This document shows, in pieces, positions 35,213 to 43,594 of a stretch of 64,000 bases of DNA (within the stretch, counting starts at the first letter, position 1; the number at the start of each line of letters is the position of its first letter). Origin of the DNA: Pseudomonas sp. 6D_7.1_Bac1 (GTDB taxonomy: Bacteria; Pseudomonadota; Gammaproteobacteria; Pseudomonadales; Pseudomonadaceae). Where the stretch lies: NCBI RefSeq assembly GCF_025465945.1, contig NZ_JANLNW010000084.1, positions 181,595 to 245,594 of the forward strand. The letters run 5' to 3'. The translations under genes and the position numbers were made by a program. The notes beneath the pieces are model-generated. The model was not told the origin of the DNA. It saw only the letters and a list, made by a program, of their open reading frames with translations, and made no database searches.

Positions 35213-36217
35213 TCAGCCCGGATGAGCGTGCAAACTCCGGTATTCGCCCGGCGTGATCCCCGTCCAGCCCTTGAAGGCGCGCAGGAATGAGTTGGAGTCT
35301 CGAAAACCGATCAGGAAGGAGATCTCGCCCGGCGAGATGGCCGAGCGGGCCAGGTAATAGCTGGCCAGTTCCTGTCGTGTGTCGTTAAGCACGTCCTGAT
35401 AGCTGACTGCCTCGTCAGTGAGATGGCGCTGTAGTGATCGCTTGCTCATTGCCAGACGTTTCGAGATATCCTCGATGGCGCTCTGACCGCTCGGCAGCAT
35501 GTCAAACAGTGCGCTGCGCACACGTTCGCGCGTGCTGGCCTCGACTTCAAGCTTGGAGAGTCGCGCTTGGAGTTCGGGCTCGAAGAACTGCCACATGGCG
35601 ACGTTCTCGGTCAGGAACGGGCGCGCGGCATCTTCTGCCGAGAAGCGAATGCGATTGTAGGTGCTTTGCCGCAAGCGACAGCCGAGGAAGTTTTCGCACG
35701 GGCCGGTGTGGGTCGGCAGGACTACCAGCTCCGTCTCGATAGGGCGAATCGCTTGCCGCGTGGCGATCCGAGCTAGCTGCGTTAAGAAAACCACTTCCAT
35801 GGCGCCCAGGCTGCGCGGCAGCGGACGGTCGTAGCCGTAGCATTCGATGGATACCTCGGTGTAGTCCTTGCCGACGAAGACGTCCAAGGCTAATGGTCCA
35901 CAAAGGCGCTTGTATTCGGCGAGCCGGGTGAGCGCGACATTCAGGTTCGGGCTGCAAAGGCAGGCAAAGAGCGACGGATCGAAAGCTTCGACCGAGATGG
36001 CGCCGCCGAGCCGCAGCGGCAGCTGCGCTTCACCGACCAACATTTCGAGACTGTGAAAGATACGAAAGTACTCAGCAGGAGTGAGCGAGGCATCCTTGCG
36101 GCTGAACAGGTCGGCGGGCAGTTCGGCTAGAGCCAGCAACTCGCCGGGCGCGACCCCCAGGTCGGAGATGATCAGTTTCCAGCCGGAATGCACGGCAAAG
36201 CGCGTGGCTTGTTTCAT
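35213..36217 (-). CDS. AraC family transcriptional regulator (OruR/ArgR-like architecture)
   Basis: 334 residues. N-terminal Arabinose_bd-type domain (GWKLIISDLGVAPGELLALA... AEYFRIFHSLE), C-terminal AraC DNA-binding domain with two helix-turn-helix units: IEDISKRLAMSKRSLQRHLT and ISPGEISFLIGFRDSNSFLR, ending FKGWTGITPGEYR. The start at 36217 overlaps the stop of the upstream SDR gene (TAATG), so the two form one operon read leftward. Confidence 0.88.
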   Translation of the reverse strand: MKQATRFAVHSGWKLIISDLGVAPGELLALAELPADLFSRKDASLTPAEYFRIFHSLEMLVGEAQLPLRLGGAISVEAFDPSLFACLCSPNLNVALTRLAEYKRLCGPLALDVFVGKDYTEVSIECYGYDRPLPRSLGAMEVVFLTQLARIATRQAIRPIETELVVLPTHTGPCENFLGCRLRQSTYNRIRFSAEDAARPFLTENVAMWQFFEPELQARLSKLEVEASTRERVRSALFDMLPSGQSAIEDISKRLAMSKRSLQRHLTDEAVSYQDVLNDTRQELASYYLARSAISPGEISFLIGFRDSNSFLRAFKGWTGITPGEYRSLHAHPG

Positions 36218-36999
36218 TACGCTGCCTTTTCCATCGCCTGACGGGACACCTTCAGCACCGCTTTGCGCGGCAATAGCGGAACTATCCAATCGAGCATGAT
36301 CCGCAGCTTGCACTCGTTGAATGCCACCAGTTCACCGCGCTCCATGGCCTCGTAGCCGCACTGAGCCACTGACTCGGCCGACTTGGCATTCTTCCAGACA
36401 TCCACGCCTTGTAGATCGCCGGCGGCGACGAAACCGGTAGCCACCGCGCCCGGGCATAAAGCCGTGGCAGTCACGCCGTATTCGCGTACTTCTTCGGCGA
36501 CAGCCTGAGTGAATGAGGTTACATAGGCCTTGGTTGCGTAATACACCGCCTGCAAAGGTCCCGGCATGAACGACGCGGTCGACGAGACATTCAGGATGCG
36601 CCCGCGTCGACGTGCCACCATACCCCTCAGGTAGTGATGGGTCAGGTTGGTAAGCGTCACCATGTTCACCTGCATCATGGCCTGATCGGCAGCGAGGTCA
36701 CGTTCGACAAACTTGCCATGGCCGCCGAAACCAGCGTTGTTGATCAGCACGTCGATAGATAGCTCCAGTGCCTCGGTGGCAAAGAAGATCCGATCGGCCG
36801 ATGCTGGATCGGCGAGATCCTCGACGATCACCTGCACTTTCACACGGTACCGTGTCTGGAGTTCTTGCTTGATGGATTCGAGCTTGTCACGCGAACGCGC
36901 CACAAGGACGACATCGCCCCCCTTGCTTGCATGGATACGCGCCAGCTCCAGACCTATACCGCTCGAAGCGCCGGTGATCAATGCGGTTGCGGATTTCAT
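36217..36999 (-). CDS. Short-chain dehydrogenase/reductase
   Basis: 260 residues. TGASSGIGLELARIHASKGG cofactor loop with RSRDKL after beta-2, NNAGFGGHG, catalytic Ser in SSTASFM and YYATKAYV (Tyr and Lys). It belongs to the DltE/YqjQ-like group of SDRs. Translationally coupled to the AraC regulator, which likely controls it. Substrate unknown. Confidence 0.88.
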   Translation of the reverse strand: MKSATALITGASSGIGLELARIHASKGGDVVLVARSRDKLESIKQELQTRYRVKVQVIVEDLADPASADRIFFATEALELSIDVLINNAGFGGHGKFVERDLAADQAMMQVNMVTLTNLTHHYLRGMVARRRGRILNVSSTASFMPGPLQAVYYATKAYVTSFTQAVAEEVREYGVTATALCPGAVATGFVAAGDLQGVDVWKNAKSAESVAQCGYEAMERGELVAFNECKLRIMLDWIVPLLPRKAVLKVSRQAMEKAA

Positions 37000-37614
37000 G
37001 GTTTCTCCTTGGTTCAGGATGATTGAATGGGATAAGGAGATGGTAGGGGCTCAATATCTGCGTAGCACTAGCACAACGCGCCACGAATAATTCCAATCAC
37101 GCCAATCATGCAGCGCACAGTCCGCTGCATGTCGTCAGGAAAGTATTTACCCGAGCATACATTTGAATGAGCGATCTGCTGATATGGCTATTGGCCGCGC
37201 CTGGCCGTGCAGCTTGGGGCTATTTCGGCCTGTTCCAAGAGGCAGCATCTGGCCGATTACTGCCTGTCGCGAAGGGCAGCAACCGACCCATAGCGGCCCT
37301 CCGTAAGGGGCAGAAAACGGCCAAGAGAAGGCATTCAGATTTGTCTACCCACCCTGGGGACCGACTCATCACGTTTCCCACAAATGCTGAAGCCGGACGT
37401 TAGCGTGCTAGTTTTCCCTCATTCTGCCAAGACGAACGGCCTGGATTCTTTTGCTGTATGGATGTACAGTTGTTTGGCGATCTCGGCTGCGCTCATGAGA
37501 TAGGCATGGATTCCATTTGACGCTTACACGCGTCGAGATAAGCCCTGAAGTTTGTTGGGTAAGGTGTTATTTTCAGTGATTCCATATTGATGTTATCGGA
37601 ACGGAATTCGACCC
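37000..37614. other. Gene-free spacer between island cassettes
   Basis: 615 bases. Includes the SDR promoter region at its left, and 37175-37345 with several repeat-like segments (GGCCGATTACTGCCTGTCGC, GGGCAGAAAACGGCCAAG). The last 200 bases before ndpA hold no clear feature apart from AT-rich sequence. Confidence 0.4.
37307..37327 (+). repeat. Dispersed non-coding repeat, copy 3
   Basis: GGGGCAGAAAACGGCCAAGAG, sharing 15 or more consecutive bases with copies 1 and 2. A related inverted-repeat stretch precedes it from about 37230. A weaker relative (GGCTGCTTCTGGCCGCTCTC) lies at 40089. Confidence 0.55.
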
Positions 37615-38766
37615 ATGATCGCACTGAAAACCGCCATCATCCACAGCTTCAAAAAGCTGGCGAAGACGAGCTTTATCTCCGAAGTGGTGAAAAAGGATGT
37701 AGTACTCAATACCGAAAACCCGGCGTTACAATTTCTTGTGAATGGGATTCACGGTCTCATAGGCAAGGAAGGCAACAGTGTGGTCTACGGCCAGTTCGCC
37801 AATGATGAACGCCAAGGTCCATTTCCGAGACGTTTTACCGAGTTCGTAGCCGTCCAGGATGATGAGACCCAATTCATCGATCTGACTCACTTGGCTATGG
37901 ATCAACTGGTTGAACAGGCCGGTAATCAGGTGCTGTCAACCGGCGGACATATTCTGTGTGCGCAGTACTCCTCAGGGGCTTCCAACTTTTTCCTCGTCGC
38001 CAGCATGAAGGAGCGTGATGGCATTCAGCTGGACGAAAACTATGTGCCTAAAGAGATTCAGGAAGTAGACCTGAGCAAAGTTCAACAAGCCGCTCGGATC
38101 AACCTGGGAAGCTTTGTCGCCATTCAGGCTATGGCAGCTGCTGCCGCCTCAGCGACCGAAGCAACCGAAGCAACCGAAGCAACCGAAGATGAGACGGCAG
38201 AAGAGGCCGACTCTACCTACCTGTGCTTCATTAGTCGTGGTCGCGATAGCCAGGCGTCCGACTACTTCATCTCTGCACTGGGTTGTGCAAAAGGAGTGGC
38301 TTCGGGGCGTGCTACGAAAAATGCCATCGATAACGTTGCCAAGTTCTTTCGCGACAAGAAATTGTTAAAAAGCTTCGGTTACAGGGCTAAAGAGGCGGTC
38401 ATAAAATATCTAGAGGCGCAATTGGCAGCAGGAAAGTCAGCACGATTGGACTCCATTGTTCACGCTGCAGTCGCACATGTTCCTGCTGACCTGGTGGATG
38501 AAGTTGCTGGCTTGAAAGATTATTTGAATAGTGAAAAAAACAAGGTACCTGACGATTTTACAGTCAACGCTAAAACGCTGAGGGAGAAAACTCGTATCAA
38601 GGGAGATGCCTCCAATTGGTCGCTGCAATTCGAGCGCGGAGCGCTTGGGAAAGATCCGGCAGCAGACGTCTATTACGATGAGACTCGGAAGAAATTGACC
38701 CTGTCCAATATGACGACTGAACTGATCGATGTGATCGAGAAGGAATTACAGGCAAGGATTAGCTGA
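37615..38766 (+). CDS. NdpA-like nucleoid-associated protein (YejK family)
   Basis: 383 residues. NdpA family layout: N-terminal MIALKTAIIHSFKKLAKTSF, central LAMDQLVEQAGNQVLSTGGHILCAQY, C-terminal LREKTRIKGDASNWSLQFER. A low-complexity insert (SATEATEATEATEDETAEEA, near residue 180-197) is coded by a 9-base tandem repeat at 38155-38196. Housekeeping NdpA binds the nucleoid; this copy lies in an island two bases before a membrane-protein gene, so it may serve in a different, paired role. Confidence 0.75.
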   Translation: MIALKTAIIHSFKKLAKTSFISEVVKKDVVLNTENPALQFLVNGIHGLIGKEGNSVVYGQFANDERQGPFPRRFTEFVAVQDDETQFIDLTHLAMDQLVEQAGNQVLSTGGHILCAQYSSGASNFFLVASMKERDGIQLDENYVPKEIQEVDLSKVQQAARINLGSFVAIQAMAAAAASATEATEATEATEDETAEEADSTYLCFISRGRDSQASDYFISALGCAKGVASGRATKNAIDNVAKFFRDKKLLKSFGYRAKEAVIKYLEAQLAAGKSARLDSIVHAAVAHVPADLVDEVAGLKDYLNSEKNKVPDDFTVNAKTLREKTRIKGDASNWSLQFERGALGKDPAADVYYDETRKKLTLSNMTTELIDVIEKELQARIS

Positions 38767-38768
38767 CA

Positions 38769-40031
38769 ATGTTCTCTCATGTAGTAGCCCTCTACCGCGC
38801 CCTTGGGGCACCCACCATTGAAGACGGAGTCGTCAGTTATGAGGGGGTGCCAACGGCCGACATCATTAGCGCATTGCGAAAATGTGATGGGTTGCCCGCC
38901 GCCTACGGAAAGTTCGAGTATCTTTCTGAGGAGACCGACGCTCTTGAGATTGAATTTCGCCTGCCTTCGAATGAGTCGGGACGTTTTTACAGCAGCCTAA
39001 GCGAGTTTGTCGCGCGAAATGGATCGTTGGGAAAGGGCCATTTTCCAAGCAATGTTTACATCACTGAGCTCTGCTGGTCGGACAGCGATGAGGTTGCCCC
39101 CCCGGAAATCAAGTCTCTCAGGCGGGTTTGCCGGCTAATCGAACTGCTTGCGTTACTAGCGATCGGCGTTGATAAAGACAGTAGCCCGGATGGCTATAAC
39201 CTATTTTTTGCCTTGCCTCCTGATGGAGCTAAGCCCCCGAGAACATTCCTTCTGCCCACTCAGGTTGATATCAAAGTTCTTGATTATGAGCTCAACCATT
39301 TGAGCTTGCTGGAGGAAATCCTCAATCGAAAAAACGAAAACAAGGCGCATCTCTCCGAGCGTAAGTTGATGATTCGGATGGCTATTGCCAGCGTTATTGA
39401 AAAGTTCGAGAGCGAGCCGAATTTGCTCCTTGTGATCGTGCAGGAGTGGCGGGAAGTTCTGGCTACTTACCGGGCGAATCTCCAAACTTACGTCTACAGC
39501 TTTTCCTTTGAGCGGGTTAGACGCGAGGTAGCCCAAGCTGAAATTGACTACGGCACCAAGTTAAGCGGAGTGCTTGGTGATATTGCAGGCAAGATGCTGG
39601 CTCTGCCGATATCTTTTGCCGGTTTGGTGGTCCTGGAGAAGACTACCTCAAAATTCGAAGCATTTATCCTTGTCGCTGGTCTTGCGGTAGTCTCCATAGT
39701 CTTGCTTGCGATCTTGCGCAATCAAATGCTGCAAACAGAGCGTCTACTACACAGTTTCAACGTTATTTTCGATGAGTTTAAAGACAAAATAAAAACGTAT
39801 CCCCCAAAACTTCAGGGATTACTCAGAATTACCATCGATCAAGTCGATAAGCAGGGCAAAACCCTCAGCAAGACGTTTCAGTTACTCAAGGGACTATCCA
39901 TGCTGCCAATCGCAGGGGCTTTGCTGTTGGCCTTAGTCAAATACTGGGATGGTTTTGTGTGGCTATTCATGGCTGTTCTATCAATCGTATTTTCCGCCCC
40001 AACGGTTGATCCGATTTTTCTCAGCCCATAG
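38769..40031 (+). CDS. Hypothetical membrane protein paired with NdpA-like gene
   Basis: 420 residues. Roughly 1-270 is soluble with a helical central part. Hydrophobic helices follow: MLALPISFAGLVVLE, AFILVAGLAVVSIVLLAI, then LSMLPIAGALLLALV and FVWLFMAVLSIVFSA at the C terminus. Only two bases separate it from the NdpA-like gene, so they are one operon. Family not recognised. The soluble-sensor plus membrane-end layout is compatible with a defence effector, which is inference only. Confidence 0.6.
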   Translation: MFSHVVALYRALGAPTIEDGVVSYEGVPTADIISALRKCDGLPAAYGKFEYLSEETDALEIEFRLPSNESGRFYSSLSEFVARNGSLGKGHFPSNVYITELCWSDSDEVAPPEIKSLRRVCRLIELLALLAIGVDKDSSPDGYNLFFALPPDGAKPPRTFLLPTQVDIKVLDYELNHLSLLEEILNRKNENKAHLSERKLMIRMAIASVIEKFESEPNLLLVIVQEWREVLATYRANLQTYVYSFSFERVRREVAQAEIDYGTKLSGVLGDIAGKMLALPISFAGLVVLEKTTSKFEAFILVAGLAVVSIVLLAILRNQMLQTERLLHSFNVIFDEFKDKIKTYPPKLQGLLRITIDQVDKQGKTLSKTFQLLKGLSMLPIAGALLLALVKYWDGFVWLFMAVLSIVFSAPTVDPIFLSP

Positions 40032-40460
40032 AACAAGCTTTTGGATTGGGAGGGCTGAGCCGGTCCTAGATTCGTAGATACCTTAGAGTGGCTGCTTCTG
40101 GCCGCTCTCTGCCGGTCACGCTCAGTGTGAGTATTCGTGACTACATTGCCAAGTGTCTGTTCAGGTTAGGTAAGGGGCTGAAGATCACTCCCTCTAAACT
40201 CTGTAATCAATTGCGATAGTCTCGCCAACGTTTGCGAGCGTCTAGCTTTTCCCTTTTCGTCCATGGTCAGGAGAAATTGTGCGCTACAACCTGTCGACGG
40301 CTCGCCTACCTGGCCCCGTCAATGACTTGCCCCGCAGGGTTGAGACTTGGTATATGCAGCGGCTTGATGGCAATGTATGGCACTGCCAGTTCCTCACGGT
40401 AAGATAGCGATTGCGGAGTATTAGAGGCGCCGCAGGGAAGTAGGACTCAGGGAGCCGCGC
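40032..40460. other. Gene-free spacer
   Basis: 429 bases between the membrane-protein gene and the IS-split gene. A weak relative of the dispersed repeat lies near 40089-40125. Nothing else recognised. Confidence 0.4.
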
Positions 40461-40643
40461 GTGACGAATTATGTGGAATATTTATCTTGGTTGGCCGGTA
40501 TCGCTGCGGGCGGCATAACCTTGTGGCAGGCAGGTTTAGGGTATCCGTCCGGCCAAGTCATCTACCTAGCCCTGCAAAGCCAAGACATGGTGTGCACTTA
40601 AATTTAAGTGGGCACCAGTTCTAGCCTTTTAAGCGGGTATTTC

Positions 40644-40976
40644 ATGCAGCCACAACGCCGTTCCTACTCCAAATCCTTCAAAGTCCAAGTCATTCAAGAG
40701 TGCGCCCAGCCCGGTGCCTCGATTGCCAGCGTCGCGCTGAGCCATAGCCTCAACGCGAACCTCGTCCACAAATGGATTCGGGTGCAAACGCAAAAAAGCA
40801 CCGAGCTGCAACCTGCTTTTATTCCGTTACCCATGCCGCTAGCCGGAGCAAATTCGCAAGCTGCATCATCGAATATCTGCGTTGAAATCCCACACCCGCG
40901 CGGCACCATCAAAGTGAACTGGCCGACCGAAAGTGCGGCTGCCTGCGCGACCTTTCTGCGAGACCTGTTGCGATGA
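40644..40976 (+). CDS. tnpA: IS66 accessory protein TnpA
   Basis: 110 residues from MQPQRRSYSKSFKVQVIQEC. HTH-like N terminus (SIASVALSHSLNANLVHKWI), typical of the first IS66 ORF. Overlaps tnpB by 4 bases (ATGA). Confidence 0.9.
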   Translation: MQPQRRSYSKSFKVQVIQECAQPGASIASVALSHSLNANLVHKWIRVQTQKSTELQPAFIPLPMPLAGANSQAASSNICVEIPHPRGTIKVNWPTESAAACATFLRDLLR

Positions 40977-41308
40977 TCCGCGTCGATTCCATCTGGCTCG
41001 CCACCGAGCCCATGGACATGCGCGCGGGTACCGACACCGCGTTGGCACGGGTTGTTGCAGTATTCGGTGCGGCGCAGCCGCACTGTGCTTATCTGTTTGC
41101 CAATCGTCGCGCCACGCGCATCAAAGTGTTGGTGCACGACGGGTTGGGTATTTGGCTGGCGGCTCGCCGCCTGCATCAAGGCAAGTTTTTCTGGCCGGGC
41201 TCTCGACACGGCGCTCACGTGGAATTGAGCGCTGAGCAGTTGCACGTCCTTGTGCTCGGGCTACCCTGGCAAAGAGTCGGGCCAGGCGGCGCGATTTCTA
41301 TCGTGTGA
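40973..41308 (+). CDS. tnpB: IS66 accessory protein TnpB (Orf2 family)
   Basis: 111 residues with the signature WLATEPMDMRAGTDTALARV and IKVLVHDGLGIWLAARRLHQGKF. It is required for IS66 transposition, though its exact role is unknown. Coupled to tnpA. Confidence 0.93.
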   Translation: MIRVDSIWLATEPMDMRAGTDTALARVVAVFGAAQPHCAYLFANRRATRIKVLVHDGLGIWLAARRLHQGKFFWPGSRHGAHVELSAEQLHVLVLGLPWQRVGPGGAISIV

Positions 41309-41389
41309 CGCCTGCCATGACCTGCCTGGCCGTGCAATTGTCCGATGAGTCTATCGCTGGTATTGGCCTGCTCTGGCAAAATCGGCGGC

Positions 41390-42925
41390 ATGACTTCGCT
41401 TCCCAATCTCGACCAACTAAACCCTGAACAACTGCGTGCCTTGGCGGCGCAGTTGATCCAGCGCGTCGAGACAATGGACAAGCAAATTACCCATCACAAG
41501 TCGGTCAACGAGAAACTGGCCCACGAGATCGCGCTGCTCAAGCGCTTCAAGTTTGCCAAGCGCAGCGAGCAGCTAAGCCCGAATCAGGCCAGCCTGCTCG
41601 ACGAGCTGATCGATGCCGATATCGCCGCTATCGAAGCCGAACTTGAGGCGCTGCAACCGGCGGCAATCGAGACCAAAGTTCGCCAGCAGCCCAAGCGCGC
41701 AGCGCTGCCGCCGCAGTTTCCTCGCACGCTGATCCATCACGAACCAGACAACAGCCACTGCCAATGCGGCTGCGCCCTCAAGCGTATCGGCGAAGATGCC
41801 AGCGAAAAGCTCGACTACACGCCCGGCGTGTTCACCGTCGAGCGCCACATCCGTGGCAAATGGGCCTGCGAGCAATGCGTAACACTGATCCAGGCACCGG
41901 TGCCGGCGCACGTCATCGACAAAGGCATACCGACGGCGGGCCTGTTGGCCCACGTCATGGTGGCCAAGTTTGCCGACCATCTACCGCTGTATCGGCAGGA
42001 GAAAATCTTCGGCCGCGCCGGGCTATCCATCGCCCGTTCAACCTTGGCGCAATGGGTGGGCAACTGCGGTGTGCAATTACAGCCGCTGGTTGATGCGCTG
42101 CGCGAAGCCGTGCTGACGCACGGCGTCGTCCACGCTGACGAAACGCCGGTACAAATGCTGACGCCTGGCGCGAAGAAAACTCATCGCGCTTATGTCTGGG
42201 CCTATGCCACCAGCCAGTTCTCTGACCTGGCGGCGGTCGTTTACGACTTCAGCTCGAGTCGCGCTGGCGAACATGCCCGAGCCTTCCTGGGCAATTGGAA
42301 CGGCAAGCTGGTCTGCGATGACTTCGCTGGCTACAAGGCAAGCTTCGAACTGGGCGTCACTGAAATCGGCTGTATGGCCCATGCGCGCCGCAAGTTCTTC
42401 GATTTGCACGCGACCAACAAGAGCCAGATCGCCGAAAAGGCGCTGCACTACATCGCGGCCTTATACGAAGTTGAACGAGAAGTCCGCGAGCTAGAGCCGG
42501 GTGTCCGGCAACGAATACGACAGGAAAAAGCAGCGCCGATCATCGACGCACTTCATACTTGGATGATCGCCCAGCGGCAGCTGGTGCCTGAGGGATCAGC
42601 CATTGCCAAGGCCTTGGATTACAGCCTCAAACGCTGGATAGCGCTGACGCGCTATCTCGATGACGGCGCTGTGCCCATCGATAATAACTGGTGCGAGAAT
42701 CAAATTCGGCCGTGGGCTCTTGGGCGCTCGAACTGGCTGTTCGCAGGTTCCTTGCGCAGCGGCAAACGCGCGGCGGCGATCATGAGTTTGATCCAGTCGG
42801 CACGGCTCAATGGCCATGATCCGTATGCTTACCTGAAAGACGTTCTCACGCGCCTGCCGACGCAGCGGGCGAGTGAAGTTGCTGACCTGTTGCCGAATAA
42901 TTGGGCAATCAAATCACAGGATTAA
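41390..42925 (+). CDS. tnpC: IS66 family transposase TnpC
   Basis: 511 residues from MTSLPNLDQLNPEQLRALAA. N-terminal coiled coil and zinc-finger-like CQCGC / CEQC clusters, then the DDE domain: VHADETPVQ (Asp), VCDDFAGYK (Asp), and VPIDNNWCENQIRPWALGR (Glu). Full length with no frameshift, so the element may be active. An upstream ATG at 41345 is in frame but less likely. Confidence 0.95.
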   Translation: MTSLPNLDQLNPEQLRALAAQLIQRVETMDKQITHHKSVNEKLAHEIALLKRFKFAKRSEQLSPNQASLLDELIDADIAAIEAELEALQPAAIETKVRQQPKRAALPPQFPRTLIHHEPDNSHCQCGCALKRIGEDASEKLDYTPGVFTVERHIRGKWACEQCVTLIQAPVPAHVIDKGIPTAGLLAHVMVAKFADHLPLYRQEKIFGRAGLSIARSTLAQWVGNCGVQLQPLVDALREAVLTHGVVHADETPVQMLTPGAKKTHRAYVWAYATSQFSDLAAVVYDFSSSRAGEHARAFLGNWNGKLVCDDFAGYKASFELGVTEIGCMAHARRKFFDLHATNKSQIAEKALHYIAALYEVEREVRELEPGVRQRIRQEKAAPIIDALHTWMIAQRQLVPEGSAIAKALDYSLKRWIALTRYLDDGAVPIDNNWCENQIRPWALGRSNWLFAGSLRSGKRAAAIMSLIQSARLNGHDPYAYLKDVLTRLPTQRASEVADLLPNNWAIKSQD

Positions 42926-42937
42926 AGGGAATTAACG

Positions 42938-43594
42938 ATGGAAATAGATCACATTTTTATTTGTGTGAATGATGACGGTCGAGGCGCTGACGCACTGAAA
43001 GCCCTCGGGCTTGCTGAAGGGACGCCAAACGTACACCCAGGCCAAGGCACTGCCAATAGAAGGTTTTTCTTCCGAAATTCTTTCATTGAACTTTTACATC
43101 TCACCGATGAGTTAGAAGCTCAAAGTCAGTTAACAGCGCCAACCCAGCTCTTTGACCGCCTCAAGTGCGCAGATGGAGTCGCCGCGCCCTTTGGAATTTG
43201 CTTCAGACCATCTACCGTAGGCGAGAAGCCAATATTTCCGGTCTGGGAATATCAACCTGTTTACTTACCAGCTGCCCTGAAAGTCGACGTAGGACATGCG
43301 CCTATATCCGAACCGATGTGGTTTTTTCTTTCGTTTGCCAAGAGACCAGATGAGGCTCCGATTGAGCGAGCGCAGCCGTTTGAACATCCCAACGGCTTTC
43401 GCGACATTACATCTGTGCGAGTTACCACTCCCAACAGCCAAGCTTTTTCTACCCCTGCCAACTGCGCAAACCAGCTGAAAGGATTTGAAATTGTTCATGG
43501 TGATGAGCATCTGGTCGTATTGGAAATCGATCATGGCGCAAGCGGCCAGACACACGATTTCCGTCCAGGGTTGCCGATGATTATGAACTGGTGA
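42938..43594 (+). CDS. Passenger gene: VOC/glyoxalase-like protein
   Basis: 218 residues, MEIDHIFICVNDDGRGADAL onward, with FFRNSFIELLHLTDE and the VTTPN segment of a vicinal-oxygen-chelate fold. It starts 12 bases after tnpC with a GGGAATTAACG ribosome site and lies inside the IS ends, so it moves with the element. Enzymatic activity is not known. Confidence 0.75.
   Translation: MEIDHIFICVNDDGRGADALKALGLAEGTPNVHPGQGTANRRFFFRNSFIELLHLTDELEAQSQLTAPTQLFDRLKCADGVAAPFGICFRPSTVGEKPIFPVWEYQPVYLPAALKVDVGHAPISEPMWFFLSFAKRPDEAPIERAQPFEHPNGFRDITSVRVTTPNSQAFSTPANCANQLKGFEIVHGDEHLVVLEIDHGASGQTHDFRPGLPMIMNW

Noticed and set aside
38155..38196. Short tandem repeat as a possible CRISPR or phase-variation tract
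   Set aside because: A 9-base unit inside a coding frame, encoding TEA repeats; changes keep the frame, so it would not switch the gene. No CRISPR array was seen anywhere.
40590..40615. Palindrome around CTTAAATTTAAG as the IS66 left end
   Set aside because: No counterpart at the right side. The ends at 40541 and 43704 have matching termini and an 8 bp target duplication.
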